From assembly GCF_964340395.1 (NCBI RefSeq), contig NC_135555.1, forward strand, positions 2,669,001 to 2,733,000: a stretch of 64,000 nt of DNA. Reading direction: 5' to 3'. Shown piece by piece: positions 24,401-36,663 of this stretch (its first letter is position 1; every line of letters begins with the position of its first letter). The position numbers were made by a program, and so were the translations under genes. The stretch is from Glandiceps talaboti (taxonomy: Eukaryota; Hemichordata; Enteropneusta; Spengelidae). A model generated the notes under the pieces. It searched no databases, was not told the DNA's origin, and saw nothing but the letters and a program-made list of their open reading frames with translations.

Positions 24401-25885
24401 AAGGAGAGAAACATGAAGAAGATGATTTTTTTTATAAATTGACTAACCGACCCATAGTTGCCATGAAAAAGTAATGAGAAAAAAAATGGGTCACCCTAAC
24501 AACAAGATGGGGCAACTTGAGTTTTTATACACCTAGAACCACAGCCAATGATTTAAATTATCCAATGTCACCACTATAACTCACCTGTCCACAATCCAGT
24601 CTGGTTTCACTACTTTTTTGTCCTTTAAATCTCGTATTTTACCATGAGGTAGATTAGTAGCTATGATGTGAGTAACACCAGCTTTACTGTAATAATATTG
24701 ATGATTTCCACCATGTAACATCATTAATCTCTTCAGCTCATCAGATGATGGTACTGTCGTAAAAAAACAATAATACTATCTCATGAAGGTTTATCAGTAT
24801 GCCGGTAAATAAATGACCAACAAAGAAATATAAAATCTGAACAAAAGTATTAGTGACATCCACCATATTTCAAGTGATTTTTTTTTTTAAATTTTCCTTT
24901 TTGGAAATGCCATCTCAAATATATCTCTAGTCAAGTTGCTTTGAATGAATACATTGGTAAAACTTAATACCTGTATATCCATTGATGTAGATCCTGATAC
25001 CCTCAAAGATCTTGGAACTTGATCCTTGGCGTTGTATTTGCAATGGTACACTTTCCTTGAATTGTTCATTTAGCTTACGTTTCTTGGCAGCCATATAACC
25101 ACCCTATAAAAATTGTCAAAATTATACATTCAAGTGTGTCTAGATTTGTGATTTTCCTTTCTTCGTTTTATATGTTCCAAACTGATGACAGTTGCCATGG
25201 TATCGAGATCAGGTTTTAATAGTTTACAATCAGACATTGACAGTCTCTCATCACCCACCCAAACCCCACCCTACTCCACCCCATTGTCTTCTTATTAGAT
25301 ATTAATATTTCACGGTGAGTGAACTTGTGCGATCACAGAAACAAGTGTAAGTTTAGCCCTTTCATATATAGTTGGCTAAATACGTCAATATTATCGATAT
25401 TATCGACATTTTATTGTATTCTGATAGAAATGTTCTGATACATATCCCGAGGAACAAGTACCTGTGCCCATGTACTGTAAAGTTACACCATAGATGTATT
25501 AGTAAGACGGTTATAGTAACTGACAACATCGTTGGATGGATGTATTAGAGTCTCCCCCAATAGTCATAGGAAAGTAATTTCCACGTAACACTATGTAAAT
25601 TCAATCTTGATTCTACTAAAGTCTTAATTCACCAATCAAGGTATTCAAATTCATAGATTATTAAAGCACCAATGTGTCCCATAATTAGTAATCAGAAACT
25701 CACAGATTCAACTCAGAAATCGGGAAATACACAGACTAAGAGAAAGAAAATAACTTATTCAAAGCATTGAATTTGATCATGATTTGATGTAGTATCAACA
25801 TCCATGTTCAAAAGTACGCATTGTGAATAATACATACTTGTTCAGCCCAACCATCATCAGACCATTTTCTCCGTCCCCTACTCAT
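11373..25885 (-). CDS. REV1: DNA repair protein REV1 (Y-family deoxycytidyl transferase), 14 coding exons
   Basis: REV1 inserts dCMP opposite G, abasic sites and bulky lesions, and scaffolds other translesion polymerases in the nucleus. Coding exons, 5' to 3': 25838-25885, 24971-25103, 24585-24753, 22521-23618, 21717-21871, 21246-21365, 20543-20763, 19747-20022, 14886-15239, 14425-14516, 13757-14093, 12815-13355, 12239-12341, 11373-11484. All junctions are GT-AG and in phase; the total is 3759 nt (1252 aa, against 1251 in human). Start: MSRGRRKWSDDGW, then GGYMAAKKRKL as in human. The BRCT domain lies at about 50-135, with HIIATNLPHGKI and WIVDSIKAGRLL. The N-digit segment SRLHHIS is at about 270. 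Palm metal ligands are in LDMDCFFVSVG (about 325) and SCDE (D494/E495). Next come the little-finger domain (KSVSAEINYGIRF), UBM1 (VDPAVLAALP, about 859), UBM2 (IDPSFMEALP, about 1002) and the C-terminal partner-binding domain ending YGCQLKIT. A Ser/Asp-rich linker follows the BRCT. The intron at 15240-19746 is mostly a minisatellite made from exon 8's own end. Confidence 0.95.
12015..12105. repeat. 21-bp tandem repeat, about 4 copies, in the last REV1 intron
   Basis: The unit TTGTCGTGACATAGACACACG has a period of exactly 21 bp. This leaves minus-strand frames open with 7-residue repeats (VSMSRQR). It lies between REV1 exons 13 and 14, so it is intronic and the frames are not genes. Confidence 0.85.
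14220..14275. repeat. (TA)n(TATG)n microsatellite in a REV1 intron
   Basis: A run of TA dinucleotides passes into TATG tetranucleotides, followed at 14320-14400 by TTGA/TGGA-rich low-complexity sequence. It lies in the intron between REV1 exons 10 and 11. Confidence 0.95.
15240..15904 (-). other. REV1 intron segment between exon 9 and the minisatellite
   Basis: Single-copy intron sequence. Short direct repeats of CTTCTTATTTCTT and of ACTGACACCTC-like sequence at 15830-15880 mark the approach to the array. The exon 9 acceptor is CATTTACCAG at 15240-15249, giving the junction DLRG|IGIQVHRL. I see no gene in it. Confidence 0.7.
15905..19790. repeat. Minisatellite of about 70 copies made from the REV1 exon 8 / intron boundary
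   Basis: This is a near-perfect tandem array with a unit of 55 bp, or 54 in a variant. On the minus strand the unit is CTTAGAAATATGAAGATAAC, then TGTACAAGACTTGAGAGGGG, then TAAGTGACTTAGTGT. Its first 39 nt equal the last codons of REV1 exon 8 (LRNMKITVQDLRG). The next 16 nt are the start of the intron, including the donor GTAAGT. The copy at 19747-19785 is the real exon end. Three sequence types are visible next to CTTGTAC: CAGTTATCTTCAT (nearest the exon), CAGTATCTTCATTTG, and CGATATGTGCATTCG (far end). The 54-bp type gives 18-codon open frames on the plus strand that are not genes. Copies with the intronic CTTAGACATATG or the exonic CTTAGAAATATG junction both occur. Confidence 0.95.
21418..21493. 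repeat. (TG)n microsatellite in a REV1 intron
   Basis: About 37 TG dinucleotides, 53 bp upstream (in the gene's direction) of the acceptor of REV1 exon 6 (21246-21365). The run sits close to the polypyrimidine tract. Confidence 0.98.
24093..24497. mobile_element. About 405-bp inverted-repeat element in REV1 intron 3
   Basis: The left end AGAGTGACCCTATTTTTCTT leads on to TCTCATTAC. It is matched in inverse by GTAATGAGAAAAAAAATGGG and TCACCCT at the right end, giving TIRs of about 30 bp. The interior is open for short stretches on both strands without recognisable domains. It is a non-autonomous DNA transposon by structure. Confidence 0.6.
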
Positions 25886-28520
25886 CGCTACTTGTCACTT
25901 GGAAGAAACCGTACATGTAGAGTCACATTCTGTGTTGAGTCACAGACAAGTCAGTGGATGTGCAATGTCAACAGTTCGGTTTCGCTGACATTGTCAAATT
26001 TTCATTTACGCCGCCAACGACGATGAACCTGTTGTCGTATTCATATTCAAATTGTTATTAGTATTCGTATTCTGACTGATACTCAATCTGATTAAAATCC
26101 GATGTCGATGTCGGCTAATCATTTATTGCTATTTTACCTTCGTTATTTTGCTTGAATTTACCTTCGTAGTACATGTTTACGTTTTTAGCCTGATCGCCTC
26201 CTAGAAAAACTTAGTGTGTTGAATTGTATTTGTGAACTCATTAGAATTTGTCGGGGTCACTTCTTTTCATGCATGGTAGATGGGGTGGGTCACGGTTTTT
26301 TGTGCAATGATTTGAAGGGGGCTATATTTGTCATGCCTCGGTCTTTTGAAAAACACCCCCCCCCCCTGTAATTTCTGTTCCCCCCCCCTCCCCAAATTCT
26401 TTTAAGTTGTATAAAATTTTAAATTTACAAGTATTGGAAGTCGAGTTCTGTAGACTTCACACGGCATTAAGCTTGCCTAATAGTTCTGGAAATGCACGAC
26501 ACATATTAAATCCTGTTATTTCTTCCGCGACACTGCGGTGCGGTGATGGTTCCCTAAATATTCAATGTATTTGTGTTGAAAAAAATGTCATTATTAATTT
26601 TAGTGCTTGTTTCGTTACAAATGTTTTTTTGAAAGCATGCGAAACAATTTTTATTCCATACTTTTCCAAATAAAACATGCATGACAAAAGAACGGGGTTC
26701 GGAAATGTCAGTCTGACCATGGGCATCATGGAACAATAAAGCTAAGATTATTGATATTTATAATCGAATAACAATAGTATGTAATACAAATACGCGTAAA
26801 CAACGTATGTGCGTGAAACTGACAGGTATGAAGTGAGCGGACGATTGTGACTGTATTTTTTGCAATAAAGCTTACTGATGTGTATTTTCAGTGTTCACCT
26901 CCTTCCTTTGATGTAATAATCTTCAGATTCAACGAGAATATCAATACAAACACTTGAAATCCCAGAAAACCTAGTCTTTCTCACTGTAGAACAACACCCG
27001 ATGAATTGTGAAATTTTTGTAGGTATTGTTTGGTCGTGAATGTGTAAACGTCATGAACGTTGAAATGTGTAAATTAGGATTGCATACCCTGTCTATACAG
27101 TGTGCAGAGCTAGAGAAGGTGACATGAGTGAGCCGCGTCCGCGCCCTTAGCAACCAATTACAACAATGTATTATTCGACACTCTCGCTACAAAAGTGAGC
27201 CACCAACGTTCATTTTGACACGATATATTTCTCGAACTCACACATCACATGCATTACACATAAATCTACCTCTACAATAAGACATTTTACAGAAAGAAAA
27301 TAGGTCTATGGAACACAAATGGAAGTTATACAACAAGAAAATAGTTTTTAAAGAAGGAAAACATGTGTTTTAGTAAAAAGAACGTAGATTTGACCAATGC
27401 AAACTTGGATTTGAACAACAAAAATGTACGTTTTACAGAAAGAAAATAGGTCTATGGAACATGAATGGAAGTTATACAACAAGAAAATAGTTTTTTAAAA
27501 AGAATATTGCAACGTTTGGATTGCCATAAAGAAAATACTGTTTTTTTCTTTTTTAAATTCTATTTTCATTTTGTTATTTTATGTTTTCACAATCTTAGCT
27601 TTATTGTGCCATAATGCCCAAGGTCTGGCATGCAAATAGCGCCCTCAAATGGGGGTTCGTGCAGATCTGAATGAAGCATTCATACCATGTACCAGCCAAT
27701 TCAAGGTCGATATGAGGCAATTACTATACAAAGGTAAAATGACCTATCTGAATTGAAGTCACTTTATTCAAGGAGGCTTAAGCGAAATTATACCCTACAC
27801 CTCCATGCTTTATTCAAGCAATTGCTGGAATTGTGGTCACTTTGTTGCACAGGCTATTTTTCATCCCCATTCTTTACTTAGTAAAAATGTCATAACTTTG
27901 TTAAAAATGAAGGTATTGACTCCATATTTTCACAGTTTGTTCTTTATATATTCAACATATCAGCAAAAACATTAAAATATTGTTTGTTTATGTTATGATG
28001 AAATTTGATACGTGTGTATATGAATATGTCATATTTTTCATATTTTTCAATTTTTACAAGGCAATTGTTGTTTGTTTCGGGTTTTTTTTCACCACTGTCA
28101 TCAGAAATAAAAATGTCAAATTCGTATGGTCCAACTTTGTTTAATATTGAAACGTCCATTTTATACCTTCTGCTAACACTGGACCTGCCCTTCACAAAGG
28201 ATATGTTTAACCAATATAATCTTTGATTTTATACAGCATCGTGTTATTTAGTCGCAAAATCAAACTTGTCCAGGTAAATGCTTAACGTTTGTAGCCTTTA
28301 AAATGACTAATAAACTGTCATTACGTACATCCTACATTGTGCATGTTAACTTGTGGTTTCATATTGTAACAATGGCATACGTCTTTTAAAAGCGTTTTTT
28401 ACGATTTAGTTTTTGAATAGGTTTGGGGAAATATTTTCATTATTTTTGTGATTACTGATAAGTGAAAGCTTCTGTGCAAGTAAACTTGCCGGATCTTTCC
28501 TTCCATTGCCGCAAAGTGCC
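25886..28520. other. Intergenic region between REV1 start and the transposon cluster
   Basis: This region holds the presumed REV1 promoter and 5' UTR (immediately above 25885). No TATA box was recognised in the first 200 bp. Poly(C) tracts lie at about 26356-26395. A 65-bp direct repeat (core GAAAATAGGTCTATGGAACA) occurs at about 27293 and 27438. Open frames such as 26407-26673 (+) and 27944-28195 (-) show nothing recognisable. Confidence 0.5.
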
Positions 28521-28528
28521 TGAAGTTC

Positions 28529-28811
28529 TAGACTCTCTCGCAGTCCTCGGAGCTTCGCTTTACTAAAATTAAAGCTAAACGAATTATTTTGTATGTACCG
28601 ATACCAGCGATATTAACCGTGTGTTGCGCGATCGTCACACGTCAACGAACAGTCGATGAGGGCGCACAGTCAAGGATATTCAAGTACGGCCATGGAGTAC
28701 GTCATATAGATGGTATCGCACATCGCATATATCGGTACGTACAAACAAAATAATTCGTTTAGCGTTAATTTTACAGTAATGCGAAGCTCCGAGGGGCTGT
28801 GAGAGAGTCTA
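28529..28811. mobile_element. About 283-bp MITE with long terminal inverted repeats
   Basis: The left end starts TAGACTCTCTCGCAGTCCTC, continues GGAGCTTCGC and passes through AACGAATTATTTTGTATGTA. The right end is its inverse (ACAAAATAATTCGTTTAGCG, then GCGAAGCTCC, ending GAGAGAGTCTA). The arms are about 75 bp with a few mismatches and small indels. The middle is CG-rich relative to its surroundings. There is no coding capacity. Confidence 0.8.
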
Positions 28812-28875
28812 CCACATTACCTACTAGATGTTGGGTTAACCACTTCAAAGTAGGGGGTAAGGGTGATACTACTAA

Positions 28876-30500
28876 GGGACCGGACAGAATTTACGGCAGA
28901 GGGGGGGCCTGGGGAGAAATTGGGGGGGCCATGAAAAAAATGGGAGGCTTGAAGGGGGGGGGGGGGCCATGAAAATTCTCATGGTTTGAAAGGGGGGGGG
29001 CCGCGAAATATTTTGTCATTGAAAAAAATTAATATGTTAGAAAATTTAGCATTGCATGAGATAGCACTTGATATCGCCTTTAATATTGAATGTCTACACT
29101 TTCATTTATGTATTAAAATGGAAGTGTGTACGTTTGTATTTAGTGAAGCATAAAAACACTACTCAAGATTAATTTGATACACCCTTAATTACTCTTATAT
29201 ACTCCAAGTTGTTCACACACACACACACATATGTATACATACACACACACACACATATGTATACATACATACATACATACATACATACATACATACATAC
29301 ATACATACATACATACATACATACATACATACATACATACATACATACATACATACATACATACATACATTTTAGCACTGTGGAAACAGGTTCAGTGTGT
29401 AATTACCATCAAGGATACATTACAGGTCCTAATATATATATATGGTAATATACTAGCATAGGACCTGTAATTTATGTGTTTAAAAAGTGACCTTTTGGTG
29501 AAAAATGTAAATACAAAAACGTCTGGCCAGATTAATTTAGATAGGTGTTTTATTTCTTTCCTTGACACTATTCTTGAGTTTCACTCTCAGACTCACTAGA
29601 GTCTGAAGATATGAGGCAAGACGTGTCTTTCTTTCTATCTAAAACCAGTGAAATTAAACTATTTCCCTCCTCAGCATCATCAAATGCATCTATCTGTACT
29701 AAATATTGTAAAGCATTTAGATGTCTGCGTGGTGTTAAGTGTTTTTTCATCAGTGACATGAAGTCACAAATGTCTTACATTTACAGGTGTATTGGTAATG
29801 CATTTGGTGTAGGAAAGTGAAAGCTGCATAAAATCCTTAGTTTGCTAGCACTTCATGACATCACAAATGTCTGACATTAGATAGTTATTGTGTTATGAGT
29901 ATAAATAGATATTTGAATACACTATGTAGGTGATGTGATGTTCTTAGATACTCCCCACAAATGTCCCCACTACAGTTTTTCACAAATCACGCATGTGAAT
30001 GTGTGTTTAACTCTGTGTCTGTGTTTCTGTGTATGTATCAGTGAATGACAGTTAAAACCACCACATCAAATGCCTTGGTATTAAGTGATGACTACTTATG
30101 GTGTCTAGTTGGGAAATACACAAGATTATACCACATGTGTATGATTACATGTATGGTCAAAATGTTTTATTTTGTTTTGTTTTCTAAAAAATTTCCTCTA
30201 CAACTACTAAGTTGTTTGGGCTGAAATAGTAACATAATAGTAGTACCAAAAGAAATATTACAGTTGTGCTACAGTAACAAAAAAAATTGTACTCTTTTTA
30301 GTTATTGTAGGGGGCAGGATATTGTGCACTTTTTTCTTTTCTTTTCTTTTTTTTTGGGGGGGGGCCATGAAATTTTTATACTTTTGAAAGGGGGGGCTGT
30401 GAAATTTTGGTCACAGTGGATGGGGGGGGCCAGGAAAAAAAACAAGTCAGAGATAATTTCTCCCCAGGCCCCCCCCCTGCCGTAAATTCTGTCCGGTCCC
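28876..30500. mobile_element. 1.6-kb PIF/Harbinger-like DNA transposon remnant, 3-bp TAA target duplication
   Basis: The termini GGGACCGGACAGAATTTACG and their inverse CGTAAATTCTGTCCGGTCCC are matched inverted repeats, extending inward about 45 bp through a G-rich tract. The flanks carry TAA on both sides (28873-28875 and 30501-30503). The opposite arm of the host MITE shows the uninterrupted site with a single TAA. A 3-bp TWA duplication and GG-start tips fit PIF/Harbinger. The interior has a (CATA)n run (29213-29372) and only one small open frame (29568-29759, minus, acidic Ser-rich end). It is probably non-autonomous or internally eroded. Confidence 0.7.
29213..29372. repeat. (CA)n/(CATA)n microsatellite inside the transposon
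   Basis: About 30 CATA units follow two CA-rich stretches. Open frames over it on both strands are repeat artefacts. Confidence 0.97.
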
Positions 30501-30934
30501 TAAAGCATATTTAGATGTTGGATAACCACTTCAAAGTAGGGGTTAAAGGTGATACCCTACTTTGAAGTGGTTAACCCATCTCCGTCGACTGTCTATGGTT
30601 AAACCAACATCCAAATATGCTTTAGTAGTATCAGAGTGGTGCAACTAAAACAACACCACACTATGAAGGTACAGGATGTCCCACAGGCACCTGTAGCCTT
30701 GCATTCATACTGGTTTCCACTGCTTGCAAATATATAAAAAGATGTAAACTGAATGCCTTCTGTATAGAGGTCAAAGTTTTGAGATTATCGTTCCTGCAGA
30801 CAGTTGTTGAATACAACAGAAAATATGAAATAAGTTATTTTTTCTCATTGATTGCTATTTGCTCATTGCTGTTAGTGATCTCCTGGCCAACCGCAACATG
30901 TACTGTGACATTTGTTGGGAATCAATAATATTTT

Positions 30935-31455
30935 CAGGACAAGTGCACTTTTGTATCGCAAATGCATGTATCAAATTATAAGTTGAATTTGAAGTGTGCA
31001 TTCTTGAGATATAGCCTAATTACCGAAAACCATTAATTATGTAAATTTCTCATTAATATTCATAGATGTTTACTAAAACATAATCAGTTCTTGTCACTAC
31101 CCTACAGAACACATACAATAAATTTCATTTGAATTGAGCCAGTCGTGTTTTAGAAAATGGTGATAAAGTCGCACCACTTTAGACGACATTTCCTGACAAG
31201 AAACTATTTTTTTTCTTTTTTGTGTCCATTTGAATATATGCCAATAACTTATTAAAACTAAAAGCTACATCAATAATATATTCAGGACAGGTGCGCTTTG
31301 GTATCGCAAATGTGTGTACCAAGTTATAATGAATTTGAAGCTTGCATTCTTGAGATATAGCCTAATTACCAAAAAGCATTAATTATGTAAATTGCTCATT
31401 AATATTCATGAAGTTTTACCAAAACCTAATCAAGTCTTGCCATTCCCTACAGAAA
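30935..31455. repeat. Diverged direct repeat, two copies of about 180-220 bp
   Basis: Copy 1 (about 30935-31130) and copy 2 (about 31278-31450) share blocks such as TTCAGGACARGTGC, TGTATCGCAAATG (TGGTATCGCAAATG in copy 2), CTTGAGATATAGCCTAATTA and CATTAATTATGTAAATTKCT CATTAATATTCAT. They have accumulated substitutions, so the duplication is not recent, or the two are neighbouring insertions of one repeat family. Confidence 0.75.
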
Positions 31456-31788
31456 ACCCACTAAATACATCTCTTCCTTATGGAAGAAAAAATGATAATA
31501 TTTAGACAATCAATATTCAACTTAAAGTATGAAAGAAAATAGTTTGATATTTTAATTTTGTTTTAAGTCAGCTATTAAAATACGCCCATTCTCATGTTTA
31601 AACTTACAAAACAAAAGTTAAGAAAAATACTACCTTTGCAAGTTTACAAGCACCTGTGGTGTATGTGGGTGAGAAAGGTGATATGTAAATTAAATCTGTT
31701 ATCTATTAAACTGTCTTTGCAGTTGAATCTAGTACTGCAGTAACACATAGGAGCTGACTACTATTGGTATCTCATAGAATTGATCACA

Positions 31789-34700
31789 ATGGCTGGTACA
31801 CTAGAGGGTAAAGTTTGTATCGTCACTGGAGGAACTCGTGGTATTGGTAAAGGTATTGCCTTACAGCTTGGTGAAGCTGGTGCTACAGTTTATGTGACAG
31901 GTAATATACCATTCTTTTCAAATAAAATTTGTATCACCTCCATGATGTCAGTGTTTAGTTTAGTCTAGAGGACTAGTTATTGGGTTTGATGATTTGTACC
32001 ACCTCCATGATAGCAGTGTTTAGTTTAGTCTAGAGGACTAGTTATTGGGTTTGATTCCAAACAGCTAAAGAGATCTTTAGATTCAAACCCAACAGCTATA
32101 TTCAATGTAGACTATAATATTATATTGGTTTAAATAGTATATTTATTTTTAGTACGTAACTAGTACTGTTATGTTTCATACTTTTTCGGTTTTATTTTCA
32201 ATTGAGTTATATTGTATACTTGTTTGTAGCCTACCTATAGCCATGAAGGACTAACACTAATAATGACATTATTTCAGTTATCCTAACTGTAGCCTACCTA
32301 CAGCCTTGAAGGACTAACACTAATAGTGACACTATCAGCTATACTATAAACTGTCATTTTGATTTTGTTTTTAATTTCACTCTTAATATATGGATGGCTA
32401 ATCAAATAGAATCTTTATTGCATCTATTAAGAAAACCACATTTCTTCATTGAATTTTCTGCAATAAATGTTTGGTGCTAAAATATTTAGGGTTGTTGACA
32501 AATCATATTTACCCAAAGTCTAGTCAGTGTACAATACCATCACTTACAAGTAGACAGAGAACTCAGCTAATTAGAAAAAATTGAATTATTTCTATTAAAA
32601 GTTAGATATTTTCCAGTGGGTGAAAAGTAATAAAAAGTAGTGAAAGTTACTATGGTTACAGCTACTTGGCCTTTAAATATTGTATTTCAAAATATTCTTT
32701 CCTTATCAGCTGTTGACCTTTAACCTTCAATGACAAGTACATCATTCCGTCATCTGTTCTTATGCAATCAAGGGCAAAGTTTGGTTTTCAGCAACAAATA
32801 TACACATTGTTGATAAAATATTTACTGATTAACAGGTATGAATCAATGAAGGAGCAGAATTTTTGATTTTTTAAGTTTTAATTTTTACTGATTATCATGT
32901 ATGATAGGAGCAGAATTTCTGATTTTTTAAGTTTTAGTTTTTACTGATTATCATGCCATTTTATAGTTATCAGCTCTTCTTATTGATTTCTCTGTTAAAG
33001 AATTCGTTCCTCTGTTCTTATCTTTAAAGTAACCTTTGCCCAACAATTAAGAACATTTTTTGAGAAAGATTTGATGAATTTATCTTTTAAAATTGTACTA
33101 GCTCTGTAAGGAATTGATGTGTCATTGACAGAAATTGATTATCTCTTAGCATAGTAACTGCTGTGAAGTTTGATATGATATCAATAATTGACACAACTTA
33201 GTTCTCATTGCCAATTGACACGTGTTCACTGTGCTTGGGACAATGCCCTTTTTGTATTCAACATGTGACTCTGCATAATAGCATTTTATCTTAATGCTGC
33301 TACAAGGTCAAAATAGAACAAGAAGGTCAACTTTATTTTCTCATGCACACCTAAAAAGAAGTTCAAAAGTTAACACTGAGGGAGCATAATCATTCAATCA
33401 TGAGAAAATTTTACATTGGGTTGGCATGGATAACCATGAATTAATTTTTTTATACATATTACAGTGTTACTAAGATTTTTTCTTAAAAGATAGAAAAATA
33501 ATTTCTGTATGGTATTTAAAATAGTATTGATTATTGTGACAGTAAGTTTTGTACTTTGATGAAGCAGTTTTATGTTTTACCTTACATCATATCCAGATAT
33601 CACATCATGTAACCATGGATACTCTGAGCTAATACTATTATTCTATCAAATCCTATAGAAGAAAAGTATGTTTTATGCTAATTTTATGTCTCTCTAAAAT
33701 TGATAACAACATTTTAAAATCCCTTCAGATCTTAATTTTTCTATTCAAATTATTGACTGTACAGGTATAGCTCTTTGACATTGATTTAATTATGAATACC
33801 ATGATTTACTAATCACCATTTACTCCTAATTACCATTTACTTCTCTCATCTTTTTGTCTTTGATAACAGGCAGGACATTGACTCCAAAGTCATCAGAATA
33901 TCCTGGCTCATTGCAAGAAACTGCTGAAGAGGTTAGCTACCTTTTATCGTAGAATTTAATAATTTACATTAATCTATCTTATAGCTATTGAAACTGAAAT
34001 ATAATTCTTTTCCCATAAAAATATAAAAACTGACTCTCTAAAGTTTGACATATTTTTGCCACACAGAGCTCAAATTAAACTTCTATCCGTGTAGTCAGCC
34101 AGATTCAACTATTAAAGTGAACTGTTTCACCTCCAGTTTCCTTTGACAGACCATAGCTACGAACATATGAATTTATAACTCTGGATACAATGTTTAAATT
34201 CCTGTGTACTCTGGACTACTGCTAATTTTGAGCCTGTTACACCGTATGTTGGTACTATAGATTTTGTAGTTAAACCCTGATTTGACCTTTGGCATTAAAA
34301 CATAGTGAAACACACTATAGTGTAATCTATGGGTTTAAGGCACAAACCTCTCAATTATATGATCGTTGTGTTATAAAAGTATTGTTACAGTACTTTTATG
34401 GTGATTCAGAATGTACTTGTAAGCTGTACAACATGTTCTTTATTTAATTCATATAAGTACACTGGATAAGTATCAGGTTCCCAAAGTTTGCTTTTTTTTT
34501 CTACATATGTGATATTACTTTGTAAAGTTAGACTTGTTGGCATAAGGTGATTTACACACTGTACTGTATCTAGATACAAGGTACAAGAGATCCTGACCTA
34601 AACCATTGTGTTTGATAGGTTTTATCTGATTGCATTAAGTACCTTGTTCCTGTATTGATAACAATTTTATAATACCAAAACACGTGAGATTATAAAAAAT

Positions 34701-36627
34701 GTCTCTATAATACAGGTACTAATATAGTACTTTGTAAAGGATACTTTAAATAGGGCATAATAACATGCAAATAGTGTCATTATTGCTAAATATTCTGTGG
34801 TATAGAAACACTGCATTCTGTGACAAAGTTATCCATCCTGACATACTTTGTCTAAATATTGAACAAATTAATTTGACACTTTTTTGAAATGTGGGCTGAT
34901 ATTCGTTCACATACACAATGACGGTTTCAGTCATACCAATCTACTAATGTCATAAAACTGTCAGCAGCCAAGTTATAATCCTTCTGCTTGTAAATACCAT
35001 GGTAATGTTATGATTATTTATTCACTTGCACAGCCTTGTACATTATCTATGATCAGTTTTCAAATTCTAAAATCACAAACATGTATTTATTACTTGTTCA
35101 GATTAAAAAGCGTGGAGGTAAATGTATACCAGTACAATGTGATCATAGTGATGATAACCAAATCAAAGATTTGTTTGATAAAGTCAGGAATGAACAAGAT
35201 GGAAGACTGGATATTCTCATTAACAATGTATATTCGGCAGTTCCTGTAAGTATTACAACTTATTCTTGTACATTTTTCATTTTTGGAAATTTTCATTTGT
35301 AAAAATATGAACGAGTCATAATTTTGAATAGTTTAAGGTATGCCGTGACGGGGCACCCTCACACATCGACCAACTCCTTTCACACGAGTTCTAGCTGGTA
35401 CGCATGACAAGTCCTGTCTTACAGACTGAAGAGCTATGAAAGAGATAGGAGCTAAACAGACATACCAGTATACACATAGTGTACAAAACACACCTCAGTA
35501 CAATCAAAATCACCAACACAGTCATGTAGATAAACCAATATTTGGTCAACATTCATAAACTTAATCTTGAGTTATGCTGGTATCGAAATAAAAGATATTA
35601 CATTATAATGACATTAATTTTAAAAGGTGATTACTTGAACTTTTTAAATTCTTTATTACTTACTTAACCAACATGCTGTGGAAAGCATGGTATAGTAAAC
35701 ACAATACAATACAATACAAGACAAAAATACAATACACATTACTTGTCTGCTGAGGATATCTTTCGAGATGTATCTAAAAGGAATTTGGCAAAAGGAAGTT
35801 TATCATCTGAACTTAGAATATGCAAAAAAAAAATTTTTTTTAATTATAACAAACTATTCACAAATGAAATTGTGTTATTTTATCTCAGTACAGCACTATT
35901 TGTATTATTTTGTGTGTTTGTGTTGAATTATGCAGATGTTGTTCTCAAGCCATCAAAAGAAATTTTGGGAGATGGAGCCTGAGGTATGGGATAATGTCAA
36001 TGTTGTCGGTCTAAGGTATGTAATACTGTTTCAATCTGTTAGGAATCCAACTGTGTGTGTAGTAAAACTCAACAAAACACAATATCTTCATTTTGCAGCT
36101 ATATTATTTAAGCAATCTTCAGAGAACATCATTATATATACAAGTAGCAAAAGTGATTGAGGATTTAAATCAATTTTTTTAAAATTCTCTGAGATGTTTT
36201 GTGGCACAACTAGGTTTTTATCAAATTTAGATACTGAGATGTCAGTTGTCAAGAATACACACAGATCTGATACATACATACATACATACATACATACATA
36301 CATACATACATACATACATACATACATGCATACATACATGCATGCATACATACATACATACATACATACATACATACATACATCCATACATACATACATA
36401 CATACATACATACATACATACACACACACATACATACATACATACATACATACATACATACATACACACATATACACACACACATGCACATACACATACA
36501 CATACATACATACATACACACACACATGCACGCAACATGCACATGGACATACACACACGTACACATGTGCACACACACATGTACACACACACATGCATGC
36601 AACACACACATGCACACACATGTACGT

Positions 36628-36663
<36 letters not shown>

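Larger units (their letters stand above)
28865..30632. mobile_element. Palindromic MITE split by a later transposon insertion
   Basis: The left tip GATACTACTAA is at 28865-28875 and continues after the insertion at 30504 (AGCATATTTAGATGTTGG). The right tip is the inverse (CCAACATCCAAATATGCTTT, then AGTAGTATC, ending 30632). Inside, CAAAGTAGGGG and CCTACTTTG form a further inverted pair. A partial extra copy of the internal block (TTAACCACTTCAAAGTAGGG) precedes it at about 28836. Without the insertion the element is about 140 bp. Confidence 0.75.

Noticed and set aside
26407-26673. 88-codon plus-strand frame upstream of REV1
   Set aside because: No recognisable motif, and nothing suggests splicing to other exons.
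28876-30500. hAT-type assignment for the 1.6-kb transposon
   Set aside because: hAT elements make 8-bp target duplications; the internal empty-site comparison shows only TAA duplicated.
31780-31788. Upstream TTG as the DHRS1 start
   Set aside because: ATG at 31789 has a good context (ACAATGG), and animal nuclear genes rarely start at TTG.
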